Source of the DNA: Hormiphora californensis
Taxonomy: Eukaryota; Ctenophora; Tentaculata; Cydippida; Pleurobrachiidae
Length of the DNA: 64,000 nucleotides
Direction: 5' to 3'
Assembly: GCA_020137815.1 (NCBI GenBank)
Contig: CM035360.1
Span: 4,637,855-4,701,854 of the forward strand
This document shows, in pieces, positions 1 to 20,772 of this stretch. Both the position numbers and the translations under genes were made by a program. Each line of letters starts with the position of its first letter. Position 1 is the stretch's first letter. Below the pieces are notes generated by a model that worked only from the letters and a program-made list of their open reading frames with translations, searched no databases and was not told the origin of the DNA.

Positions 1-48
1 CATATAATAACATATAATAACAATAATTACAATTCTCTCCCTGCACAG

Positions 49-3000
49 TTGAATGCGGTGATCCACCTACAATTGGTAATGGAACAGTCACTCTTCCCAC
101 GAACTTAGTACTCGGACAAACAGCTACTTACAGGTGATTTAATTATAGCTAATTAATTTAATTACGCGTAATTAGCTAATTAATTGGATTACTGTGGTTT
201 GTGGGGAGTGAAACAATTGTTTTCTGTTAAAACACTCGTGTTTGTATTTGTAATTAATTGAATTATGGAGTTAAGCTTGGATTTTAGAATCAGCTGCTTT
301 ATAACAAACAATCCATGGTAGCCATGGTTACCAACCATAGTTACCAACTATAAATAATAAACTCAATTTCTCATTTCCGCAGTTGTTTGGAAGGTTGGTT
401 GCCTGAAACCAATGACATGTCGGTTACTTGTGGAAGGGATGGTACGTGGTCAAGTAGTAGTGGATCATTGTACCCTCGCTGTGTTATTGTCAACTGTACA
501 AACCCACAACCCGTGGATCATGCCACATTTAGTGTGCCTGTAAGTAAGGTCATTGGAGCTGAAAATAAGAATCTGCACAGCCTTCACCTAATTCAAGTTA
601 ACTTAGTTCCCCAAGCCTACTTGTATTGGTAGTATACCCATCTGTTTTTAATTGCGCACCATCCGATCCGAGTAACTTGATTTCCCAATTTCTACAGAGT
701 GATCTGCCCTACGGTACTACCATCCCTATCACATGCGATGCCTGCTACAACACCTCCCACCCCTCCCTAACCTGTCTCTCCAACGGAACGTGGTCCTCCA
801 CAACCTGCTCTCTCATCACCTGCCCCCTCTTCCCCGTCCCTTCCCATGCTACCATAACAGGGGGTACCAACAATACCTCATATTGTGGGGAAACAGTGAC
901 AGTCAACTGTGACAGAAACTATCAACTAACAGGACAGAAAACAGTGGCATGCCAACTGGATGGATCATGGGAAACACCACCCTCCTGTTCCCCCATGTTG
1001 TGTTCCACCCTCATTCCTGTACCCCACGGGCGGTATAATAACACTGGTGAAGTTAGCCCTGGGACAGTGGGGCGGTTGAAGTGTGATGTTGGTTACGAGG
1101 GGGGAGGAACGGTGAAGTGTGATCAGGGGAGTTGGATGGTGACTGAAGGGAAGTTGGAGTGCGCTGGCAAGGGGTGTGTAGTGGAGGAGATCGAGGATGG
1201 AAGTTGGAATGGAGGGGAGCTGGTGGCTGGGGATAAGGTGGGCAGTGGAGAGAGTGTGGTTGGATCTTGCGATAAACACTTTGATCTTGTGGGTAAGAAA
1301 TAATTGGTTTAAATTTTATTTATTTAATGGTCAGTGACCTATTTATGTTTTAATATATTAGCACTCAAGGTATACTACATCTAAGAAAGCAACTGCTATA
1401 AATTTAACTTCCCATTTATCCAGATGGAACAAATACTACGGTTTGTGAGCTGGGAAATTGGACTGCCGAGATTGAGTGTTCTAGGGTTAGTTGTCCACCG
1501 CCCACCACTATTGTACAGCATCAGACACCATGGAGTTCCTCACAAGTTTACCAGGTATAGGACTTTGCCTATCTCGACCGACGACCCTCTTTTCGGGTTA
1601 GAACATAACAAGTAGGACTAGCTGTACTGTCAAACCATTTTTAATACTTTCTCTTAATTGTCCAAATTACCTAAATCTAATTTTGAAATCTTTCCCATTG
1701 TCCCTAGGTAGACGTGGTCTACAACGCATCCTGTCACCATGGTTACAACAGCAACATAACCGCATCCTGTGACGTCACGTCAGGTCTGTGGAGTGTCCAC
1801 GGTGAATGTAGTGTTGTAATGTGCGGAGATCCACCCTTTTCTCCATTCTCCACCCACAATGGAACAATGGGCCAGTTTTATCCGTGGAATACCACTCTGG
1901 AATACACGTGAGTAAATATGTTGTGAGATCAGTTTTTGTTGCCATACGCAGCGTTGACCGTAGACTTTCGCCGTTTAAATTTCTTCTTATCTGGTAGTTT
2001 TATGAAGGAACAGTCCACTCCCCCTACTGATTGGGATTGTGAGTTTTATGAAGGAGTGTTCACTCAGACTGGCACGGTTAGTTTTATGAAGGAGCTATGT
2101 TGTTGCACATACATACAACCTGCTCTATCTGTAGAGGAAGAAGACAAAAATTTGATTGTTATTCTTTTTTAATAACTTTTCCCCCCAAAAAATTCATTGT
2201 TATGCGATGGGTGCGGCGAGTATTAAAGTTATCTTATCTTGAAATTTCTATATTAGGATTAATAAAAATTTTCAAACTTCAAATCAATGCCTCAACATGC
2301 AAGTATGCGATAGAGAATCTAAAAGATAACAACAAACAATAGTCTCTGTTTCAATTAAAAAGGTTGAGAAACAGCTAATATATTTCAAAATGATCATCAC
2401 ACTCGCCTGCTCCAACATGATCTTGTTCAACATATTATTGTTACCGCTTCCTGTCTCCATGGATACCTACTTTATAAACGCTGTCAATGGAGGCCCGCTT
2501 CCCGGAATTCCGAATCCCGACCTCGATCTGAACCCGCCAGAGATTGAAACTTGTAAAACAAGCATGAGTTTTCAGATCATCACTCGTATGGAACTCTACG
2601 GACCGGGTGCTGGGGACGGCTTTGTTATTATGAATCAGTCGAAACCCTTCAACAACAGGAAGGTTTTAATAAGATGCCCATACAACCCTGACGTTTTCTC
2701 GATGGCCCGCTTTTATATAACCTTCAGCCCCTTTCCTATCCTGCTAAAACAGCTCTCCATGCTATCCTACCCCGGCGAGGTCCAGTGCCGGGTGTCTGGA
2801 GATGACCCACAGTGTACTGGGATCAGTTCCTGTAAAACGGACGAATGTGGATGTCATCATGGTTCACCAGTTGTTCACTGTCCCCTTGGTCCGGGTTGTA
2901 TTCCCTTTCCTCAGGTGTGTGATGGTATACCCGACTGTGAGGGTGGATCTGAGGAGTGTCTTTGTGAGGGGGTGGTTGAGGTGCGGTGTCTGGACTCCCA

Positions 3001-6000
3001 GGGATTCCGCACGTGCATGAGCCGAGATGAGATTTGTGGAATGAAGAAGGAGTGGAGGTATCTCAACTGCACTGGTTTTGATATTACGGAATGTCCCGAT
3101 ACAATCGGTGAGATACTGGACGCGGGGAAAAGTATCCTAGCCTCATTTGAGTACCGCCCGGAAATACTTGACTATTGTATGGGTATTCTGGAGCGCCTGA
3201 GTCCCTCTAATAACACCAAGAAGATCGACTCCAGTTGGACGACAGATGTCTGTAAGAGGGTGCACCCAGTGAGTGGTACTAGGAAGGACAGTCTGATCTA
3301 CAAATGTGGCGATACTACCCTTGGAGACACCCAGCTCACTAACATGGACATGGTGTGTGATGGAAGAGTGGACTGTCCCAATGGTATGGATGAGTCAGTG
3401 TGTCCGGGACGGTTCTTCTGTCAGCGGGATGGGGCAAATGTCAGCTGGGTCGATCCTGGGAGGGTTTGTGATGGGGTTGTAGACTGTGAAAATGGTGTTG
3501 ATGAGTGTAGAATCGAGTGCTACAATGGTACACTGGCCAGGGGAGACTACTTCTTTAGGTACAACTCTGTACCAATCATTTTGGCCCTTTTGGGAGGGTT
3601 TATCATAGCCCTGAGTGCCCACAACGTTGTCAAAATAGGGAGAGAGAAACCAGAAGCAGGGTTTGGCAAAGTTGAGAGAACATTGAAGGTTCAAATAGCG
3701 GTGTACGATATCCTAACCGGGTTATACCTGCTTGTTCTGGTTATCAAAGGGTGGACAGATGGACCTAACTACTGTATGGGAGATGTGTCGTGGAGGTCCA
3801 GTGGGTATTGTATATTACTAGGATGCCTCTACTCCGTCTCTAATCATGGCTCTCTACTCCTTACTACAACTCTGACTGTCCTCAGATTCCTTCACAACAG
3901 GTTCAGTGTGACGGTAGGGGTTGGGGGTGTTGTTACAATTAGTGGTGTGGTGGGGGTGTGCACCACCCTACACGCTCTCATGCCCGTGTACCTGGAAGAT
4001 GTGTTCAGGAGTGAGGTCCAACTCAACCAGGGGAGGGAGAACCCGTTTTTAGAGCGGTTCAATGAGGAACGCATCAGGAATATCTACAACATTACCCATG
4101 CCGCATCCCTGCAAGAGGGTTAACAAGTATAGAAATCCTGGAGAGACTGAGGGATATAACCACTAAACCGTCTATATTTGACTACACCTCCATCGGTTAC
4201 TATGGTAACAACCGGTTTTGTATCGCCAATAACTTTGCGCCGGACCCCATTGGATACAAGATTTCCTACAGTGTGATCTTGGGAATTATTCTTGCCGTTC
4301 TCTCCATATCCCACATCGGTGATCTGCTGAGTAACATGAAACAAGAGGAATCAGAGGAATCAGAGATCAGGGAAGTGTGATATACGACTGACAATCCTCA
4401 CCACAACCCAAGTTGTAACATGGATCTCCTTTCTGTTTGGAGTGGTTTACTACAGCAGGTTCAACACGTCTGCAAGTGATGGTGGATCATTGGTCCATGA
4501 GATCATTAGTCTGTTTGTGTTACCTAGCAACGGACTCCTGAACTCTCTTTGCAACTGTGGACTGTGGGGTGGGGTACGGATGAAGGTGTGGAATGTGTGG
4601 AGAAAGGTAGTGGAAATAGTCAACCCGTGATATGACGTCATAGATTCGAATATACGACCGTTAAAATGATCTCTGTGGATATTGATGAGTGAATAATTGC
4701 GGAGAGTTTGTGTTCACTGTTCAGCTCGCCGAGACTGGATCACCATAAATCAATTCGATTTTTCGAGCTATTGTTACGACCACCAGCTGCATGTTCCAAA
4801 GACAAGACTCATGGTAGTAGAGAGAAAAGGACCTTTAGAAATAAGATGCTGTTTGCCAATCTAGAATGCTGTTCTCCAATGTTTTAGTTACTGTCAGAAA
4901 AATGCCTGTGTTGTTTTAAAAATTCAAAATCAAGAAAGTAGTAATAATGCAATCCATACATGCATTAGTCAAAATGTAACTAAGTCAAGATATAAGCAAG
5001 TCAAGTTATACTAAGTTGTAACCTCTCTCCTCCCTGCAGATGTGAAACTGGTACCGACATGACTGCCAACTCAACTGCCTTGATCCACTGCCTGCCCACC
5101 GGTGATTGGGACTCCCAAACTGGCCCTACCTGTCTGGCTGAATGTTCCAACCTTCCCCTACCTCCCAACACCCTCACCACAGTCCCCGAGGAGGATGGTT
5201 ATGTGTCTGGAACACAGATCCCCGTGACATGTGCACACAATTGTCATCAAACAGGTTGGTTCGTATTCAAAGTTGATATGTTAGCTTGTTTCGTCTGTTT
5301 CAGTGCAATGGGATAGGGGTATCATGGTACGTACCTTGGTGACATGGACACCTGCATGTGAGATCGACGTCGCGTGCGGCTGAGATCGATCTCACATACG
5401 AAGTGAGAATTATAGATAGCAATGGTACCAAGTACGTACCTGAACCTCAGGTCATGACGTCACCTATGGTACCGGATATTGACGGATATTTATTCTGTTT
5501 TCCTCCTATAACAATAACTTGGGAAGGATAGTGTGTTATAGAGTTACACAAGATAAGAATTCTATAATTCTATAATGAAATCAGATAACGCAGCTGTCAG
5601 TTTTAAACTAGATAACCACCAGTACACTTCCACCTTGTTGAGTCTCTCCCCTTGGCCTTACTCAACAACTCCCACCTGTATGAAATAACAAGCGGGTTGT
5701 TTTTAAAGTGTTTATCTTTGCTGAGTAAGGGGTGGACCCCTTGCTCAACAAGTTTATCTGTCGTTGTGGCCGTGGGAATTAGCGAGGGTCGAGCAAGGCA
5801 AACATATTGCTATCACAAGTTTTATACACGTGTATTTTCAGGCGCTGATACCGCCCTACTGTGTACAAATGGGACCTGGTCAGGAAGCGTGTCCTGCTCA
5901 ATCTACCTGTGTGACCCACCCTCCCAGCCCCACACCACCATCAACACAACTCAGTTGTATTCTGTTAACACCACATACCCACTGACCTGCGAGACAGGTT

Positions 6001-9000
6001 GGGTGGGGAATGTGGAGGGAGACTGTGGGGTTGATGGCAATTGGAGTTATTCGGGGATGTGTACTAAGGTGAGCTGCCCAACACCCCCTCTAAATATCAC
6101 GGGTGGACTCACTAATGCCACTGCTGGGGATTCTTTCGAGTTTGGAGATACAGTTGTGTACAGGTGAGTGAAGCATGATCAGGTGCCTGAGTTTGGCTTG
6201 TTCGCCCCTCTCTCTCTCTCTCTGCGACGGCGAGAGGGGGAGGGTTAGAACATAACAAATCTAAGTAGCAAACACCTTTGGTTGCCATAGTAACGGCCAC
6301 TGATTTTAACACTCGACTAAATCCTGCAATTCTCTCTCCCAGTTGTGAGAGTGGTTATGAGATGATTGGAGACCCCGTGATAGAATGTACTGGTAATGGT
6401 TCCTGGTCACCCCGCCCCGAATGTCACCTTATCCCACAGGTACAATTCGAGATACACATTGCTCTCAACCCACTGTCCCCTGTCAGCGCGATCTGCCTGA
6501 CAGTATTATAATAGCTAATATACATTTCAAGCCGCTCTTGGTCAGCCCTTGGTCAGTATAGCCGGGCGAAGAGGCATCACCAACATTAGGGCTCCAGCTG
6601 GAACTAGCTTATCAAATTTAACCATCTCCCCCCCCCCCCCCAGTGTGACGAGGTGGTTCCAGGGGAGCATGCCAGTGTGACCTACCTGCAGGATGGGACC
6701 AGGGAGGAGGGGGATGAGGCGGTTGTGGGGTGTGATCCAGGATTTACTACTTACAATGGCACCACTGAACAAGGTATACAGTCGGGCCCCGATTTTCCGG
6801 AACCCCAATTTACCGGGCAAAACCCTTTCCCCCGAGCATCCCGGTAAATCGGGGTCCGACTGTTAAAGAATATAGGGAGTAGTAATGCACGAATTGATCA
6901 TTGCCAAATTGCCTGAAACCTGGGCTGGGGCAATATATCGTTGATCACCTACCTAGGCCGTCATACCAATTACTCATATTGGCACTGATAGAATTATTAG
7001 ATGTTATTATGAACATGGTTTATGTTATGAACAGTTTGACCCGGTTCTTCAGAGATTGAATGTGGATCAGATCTAATGTGGAGCTCATTTGTCCCCTGTA
7101 CCACTCCCGTGAGCTGTGGAGCCCTCCCCTCCATCCCTCATTCATCTAACAACCAAGGGATTGAAGTGATGTTTGGAACACCAGTTGAAATCAAGTGTAT
7201 TTTCGGGTAAGATCTAGATCTTCATTGCATATGATATCGTAAACCGCCCCGTTTCTTTTAACCATTTTGATTGTTTCGGTTTTCATAGCTTGATCAAGTC
7301 AACCAGATCTATTTCACTGTTTCACTAATTCTAACAATCCTAGTTATCGGCTAGATGGAGACCCTACAGTAACGTGCAATGCTACCGGTGATCTCTCACC
7401 CCTTCCAACGTGTAATCCAGTGAGCTGCCCAACACCTTTGAATATTACGGGTGGATTCTGCACTAATATCACCACTGCCGGGAATACTTTTGAGTTTGGA
7501 GATGAAGTTGTGTACAGGTGAGTACTGAGTGTGACCTAAAGATGATATGGAGCATGACATATTAGGTATCTGGGTGCACGCTGACCCAATATCTGAGTGG
7601 CGAGCACCGTTAGTTGCCATGGTAACAACCAGTGATCATTAACCGGATATTATTTTAACACTCCTAAATCCTGCAATTCTCTCCCAGTTGTGAGAGTGGT
7701 TATGAGATGATTGGAGAGCCCGTGATAGAATGTACTGGTAATGGAACCTGGTCACCCCGCCCCGAGTGTATTGTTCCATTGCAGCCCTGTGGAGCCCTCC
7801 CCTCCATCCCTCATTCATCTAACAACCATGCTGGGATTGAAGTGATGTTCGGAACTCCAGTTGAAATTAAGTGTATTTTCGGGTAAGAGAATGAAAGATC
7901 ATTATAATTCTATTGATTCAGTTTTAAATTTCATTAACTGCATTTGTTAACCATTTGGTAACCATGTGTTAACCATGTGGCATGTGGTAACCATATGGTA
8001 ACCATGTGGTAACCATTTGGTAGCTCGCCAGCTGTCCCTTGCCAGCGCGCGAGGAGGCTGGTTCTGGGTATAGCTGTTTCACTGATTCTAATCCTAACAT
8101 TCTAACAATCTTAGATACCGACTTGATGGAGATGATGTGGTAACATGCAGTGCTAAAGGAGATCTCTCACCCCTTCCAAACTGCACTTTCGATGGTTAGA
8201 AGTGTAGAACATCACGGACACAGCTAAATTTCGTTCACAAACTGTCTATCAGTATTATACGACACCCATATCACCCACCTCCCCCCTCACTTAGCTCCAT
8301 TGCAACCTATTCGTTCTGCGCGACCTCGATCTCACTCAGGTATCAATGTGACCAACCCCCTCGCCAGGTTGTTTCCTTCCCACCGTAGAGAATGGGGAAT
8401 GGGTTGGAGAGGTGGGGCCTGGAGAGATGCAGTTCCTGGAATGCAGTAATGCGTTCATCATGACACAGGGAAGCAAAGGTAGGGCAAACATTTTCACGTA
8501 CTTTTCACGGAAACAATATCAATGTGTCATATATGATACATGTGACACCCTTTATGACACATTGTTTTGCAGACAAGTCAACTAGGATTTCTATCCGCAC
8601 AGCATCCTGATCCCCAGTCCCCATTATCGTTTCCCCAGTACAATAGTCCGTTCAGCTGCAGCCCTTTCAACTGATATCTATCCTATCTCTCTCTCTACTC
8701 AGAATTACGTTGCACCTCCGTCCCTGTGAACTACGTTGGGATAGCTGAATGTGTGGCAGAAGGAGACTCCAGTTTCCTCCACTCCCTCACCACTTCCACC
8801 GGGCTGAGTGTGGGTTCAGTAGCTGTTGTTCTGTTGGTGGCCCTCCTTGTTGCTGCGGTTAACATGTGGTCTAAAAAGAACCAACCTCCCCCACCTCCTC
8901 AACCAGGTTAGAAACAGATCTTGATCAGATATGTAGGATGCAGGTGGTTGGTGTATCGTAGTGTGGCTATATCTAGGTTAGGATCACTGAGTGATACTAA

Positions 9001-9672
9001 CCTAGATATATATAATATATTACCACCTGTCCTACATCCCGTACAGCCTGCATCTTACCAGAAAGCTACTCACTAAGGTCGTCCTAGAGATGCGACGCAC
9101 TTAGATGCGTATCATGGGCATTCCATGATATTGGGAGCTTCCGTCATTATGATGTTATCTAAATGCAATAGCACTAAGCACAGCCTGGCTAACATTTTAC
9201 TTTGTATTTTAGTGGAGATACCGTTGACCGGATACGTCAACAAAGCCTGTGACGTAGATGAGATCCTGAGAGAGTCCAGGAGGGAGCACAAACCCTCGTT
9301 CATCTACATCAACAGTGCGAACAACCTGAATGTGTATAACAGAAGTGGGGAGACAGGAATAGGAGGAGGGGGTGATGATGAGGCAATGATTGATAGGACA
9401 CCAGGTAATTAGCAGGTGATTATTAGGGTTAGTTTTAGCTTTGTAGTTCATTGCTTCGTGGACATTTATTTTGTCTGTCCCTCGATTTCTTCAATCTTCG
9501 AGTGTCCCAGCCCGCTCCCAGGCCCACTCGAGTGCACTCCAAGTCACTCATTGACAGTTGACACGACCAACCTTCCGCAGGGCAACGTTGGATTAAGAAA
9601 ACACCCCTGCCTCTTCCCAGTGACTACAAACCATCGGCCCTTCCAAAACTACATGATTTAGAAAATGATTGA
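49..9672 (+). CDS. Sushi/CCP-repeat type I membrane receptor, 3' part (5' end outside window)
   Basis: Seventeen phase-consistent exons: 49-133, 383-539, 698-1292, 1424-1554, 1708-1907, 5040-5254, 5842-6163, 6343-6439, 6644-6773, 7053-7206, 7344-7517, 7688-7882, 8115-8194, 8368-8478, 8703-8906, 9213-9404, 9581-9672 (stop TGA). They encode about 1,043 residues. I count 15 consecutive sushi/CCP modules, each with the four-cysteine pattern and a Trp before the last Cys (for example SCESGYEMIGDPVIEC, then GSWSPRPEC). N-glycosylation sequons (NGT, NNT, NTT, NAT) are frequent, as expected of an ectodomain. Exon 15 carries one membrane segment (SVAVVLLVALLVAAVNMW) followed by basic SKKN and a proline stretch (QPPPPPQP). 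The last two exons give a cytoplasmic tail of about 110 residues with a glycine run and no enzyme domain. CCP chains usually bind extracellular ligands or complement-like proteins; the ligand here is unknown. The first exon begins mid-codon, so upstream exons lie outside the window. Confidence 0.85.
1965..2110 (+). repeat. Short degenerate direct repeat
   Basis: The phrase agttttatgaaggag recurs three times with diverged spacers, just upstream of the intronic GPCR. The rest of the 1,908-2,389 stretch shows nothing I can name. Confidence 0.5.
2390..4630 (+). pseudogene. Intronless LDLa-domain class A GPCR with two frameshifts, inside a receptor intron
   Basis: The first open frame (2390-4123) starts with a hydrophobic leader (ILFNILLLPLPV). 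It then has cysteine-rich LDL-receptor class A repeats with typical Asp/Glu-rich ends (VCDGIPDCEGGSEEC, VCDGRVDCPNGMDESVC, VCDGVVDCENGVDEC). Membrane segments follow: TM1 (IILALLGGFIIALS), TM2 (LKVQIAVYDILTGLYLLVL), TM3 ending TVLRFLHNRF, and TM4. The frame is lost near 4120, between TM4 and TM5. TM5 (ISYSVILGIILAVLSI) continues in another frame to about 4380. TM6 (LTILTTTQVVTWISFLFGVV) and TM7 then return to the first frame and end at 4630. The two shifts compensate, so the whole receptor is still recognisable. There is no intron, although the host gene and the other GPCR here have several, which suggests retroposition. Sequencing indels in a live gene are the alternative. LDLa plus 7TM resembles relaxin-type receptors in layout only; the ligand is unknown. 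Confidence 0.75.
4631..5036. other. Intron remainder downstream of the nested GPCR, no gene
   Basis: AT-rich intron sequence between the GPCR stop and the next CCP exon. No poly(A) tail or target duplication is obvious for the GPCR insertion. Confidence 0.4.
5320..5475. mobile_element. Short inverted-repeat element with GAGATCGATCTCAC core
   Basis: Inverted arms rich in ggtac/gtacc surround tgagatcgacgtcgcg and gagatcgatctcac. The same core recurs at 36,540-36,565, 36,953-37,005 and 57,619-57,650, so this is a dispersed family. It lies in a CCP-gene intron. Confidence 0.55.
6779..6862. mobile_element. pogo/Tigger-like MITE copy (CAGTCGG...CCGACTG)
   Basis: An 84-bp element with terminal inverted repeats beginning CAGTCGGGCCCCGATTT and ending AAATCGGGGTCCGACTG. 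TA precedes it, as expected of Tc1/mariner-pogo insertions. It starts only five bases into the intron, directly after the GTATA donor of the exon ending at 6773. Confidence 0.75.
7945..8026 (+). repeat. 11-bp tandem repeat (ggtaaccatgt)n
   Basis: About seven imperfect copies of ggtaaccatgt / ggtaaccattt lie in a CCP-gene intron. Confidence 0.75.
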
Positions 9673-10643
9673 AATCTTCAAGTGAAGCTAACGTTTGCCG
9701 CTCAAAACATTGTGAATTTGTTAATGTTATTCTGTCAGTGCCATGAGACTGAGACTGAGAGTAAGAAATAGAGAGTCAGAGCCGTGCACTGCACTTTTCA
9801 GCGCAGGAATTTCACGCGACGCATACTGCATAGTGAAACGTGAGTCTGTATAAGACAGTAACATTTTTCACATACATATTTCTATGTTAGTCATACTTAT
9901 AATTTGTAATTGTATTTTTAAATTTGCAACTAGAATTGAATTTGCTATTTAATTTTATGTTCTTGATACATGGCGCGATATTTCTTGAAAATCACTGCAA
10001 ATGCGAGACGCGCGCCGAAAAACAATGAAGTGCGCCGCGCAAGTAAAATTTAAGGCCAGTAAAAAGTAAAAATTTTCAAATTTCAAAATATAAAAATCCT
10101 TCTTCGAAAAGGGGGGGGGGGGCCAATATCGGCCTTAAAATAAAATATATAATAGATTATGAAGTCCAATTTTTTATTTAAGCGACAGGCCGCCGCGCAT
10201 CAAAATGCAGCGCTTGAAATCGATTTCCGGTTCCTGATAAGCTAGCGACTTTTTCTTGGTGCCATTGGAAAGATAAAAATTTTATCTTTCCAACGCAACT
10301 TGGATCAAGTCTTTATCTTATCAGGAACCGGAGATATGACCAATTAACCAATTGAGTGCGCGGCGGCCTGTCGCTTAAATAAAAAATTCGACTATACAGT
10401 AGAAATCAATGGAATCAATAAATTATAATCACTGCAATCCTTCTTCCCCAAAAAATGTTCCCTCTAAAAATCCGTTTCAAGTTTCAACATCCATTCTTTC
10501 TACAGCATAATGATTGGTTAATTCGTCCAGATTCTACAATCACTATAATCGACCAAAAATTATAATCTTTGATACCAATTTTAGGTGAAATGTCGAAATG
10601 AGATAAATTTCAGTGTTAGAAAACTGTCTTGAAACTCCTCACA
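9673..10643. other. Intergenic region between the CCP receptor and TM9SF
   Basis: Holds the 3' flank of the receptor, a foldback element (10,168-10,388) and the 5' flank of TM9SF. I cannot place a promoter with confidence. Confidence 0.5.
10168..10388. mobile_element. Foldback/MITE element, about 220 bp
   Basis: Outer arms aattttttatttaagcgac and gtcgcttaaataaaaaatt are exact inverse complements and continue into GC-rich gcgacaggccgcc / ggcggcctgtcgc. An inner inverted pair (ggttcctgataag / cttatcaggaacc) and a near-palindromic centre follow. No transposase. Confidence 0.75.
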
Positions 10644-19841
<9,198 letters not shown>

Positions 19842-20404
19842 TGAGTAACATGGGAGGAAGGGGGCTGTTGAATGAACATTGAACACTGTTCATTGAATTA
19901 ACATTGTTCATGGGATATATGTGTTTCCTCTTATTTATGGAGTTTTGAAAAAGATTTACTGTTGAGTTTCTAGAGTGTGTATTTTGGGTACTACCCGAAT
20001 TTTGAGGGATACAATAATTCAGAAAAAGGGATAATATTATTACATACGGTTTACATATATTTGCATGGGATTCGCATATATAATTAGTATACATAATTAG
20101 TATACATGAGCTGCAGTTGTATTGTGTTGACATATTATTTTGCAATGCTGTATAAAGAAAGAGCTGGTAGAAGTTCTTTTATTGTGTCATGAGAACATGA
20201 AAATATTAGGTCTAATTATTACTCCCCCTTATACTATATTTCCCGTTCTCTCAGCCCCTTGCTCATTAAGTTTGCTGGGGTAGGAACCTAAGATAATGGC
20301 CACCATGTCCTAGGAAGAGAAATTAGTCGTGAGATAAGAGTTAAGACGAGTCCTCTACCCCTGATCGTTCTCTTAGGCGAGTTGTTTTGTCTTTCCAGCA
20401 TTAC

Positions 20405-20745
20405 CCTTTCATCCCTCCATCTCCACTACTATCACCTCTCTCTCTCTCTATTTAACCAACTCGATCTCCACTACTATCACCTATCTCGCTCCCCTCCCTC
20501 TCTATTTTAACCAACTCGATCTCCACTACTATCACCCATCTCGCTCCCCTCCCTCTCTATTTAACCAACTGGATCTCCACTATCACGATCTCTACTACCT
20601 CGCTCCCTCTCTATTTTAACCAACTCGATCTCCACTATCACGATCTCCACTACCTCGCTCCCCTCCCTCTCTATTTAACCAACTCGATCTCCACGTCTAC
20701 TATCACCCATCTCACTCACCTCCCTCTATATTTAACCGACTGGAT
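20405..20745 (+). repeat. Tandem repeat upstream of the MGRN1-like gene
   Basis: Five to six degenerate units of about 55-65 bp contain ccaactcgatctccactac and ctcgctcccctccctctcta. The repeat ends about 30 bp before the start codon, so it may fall in the 5' UTR or promoter. Between TM9SF and this repeat (19,842-20,404) I see only AT-rich flank. Confidence 0.75.
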
Positions 20746-20772
20746 TTTCCTAGCGTCATGACGTCATGAGGT

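Noticed and set aside
9209-9451. Minus-strand open frames opposite the end of the CCP receptor
   Set aside because: They are antisense shadows of the cytoplasmic-tail exon 9213-9404.
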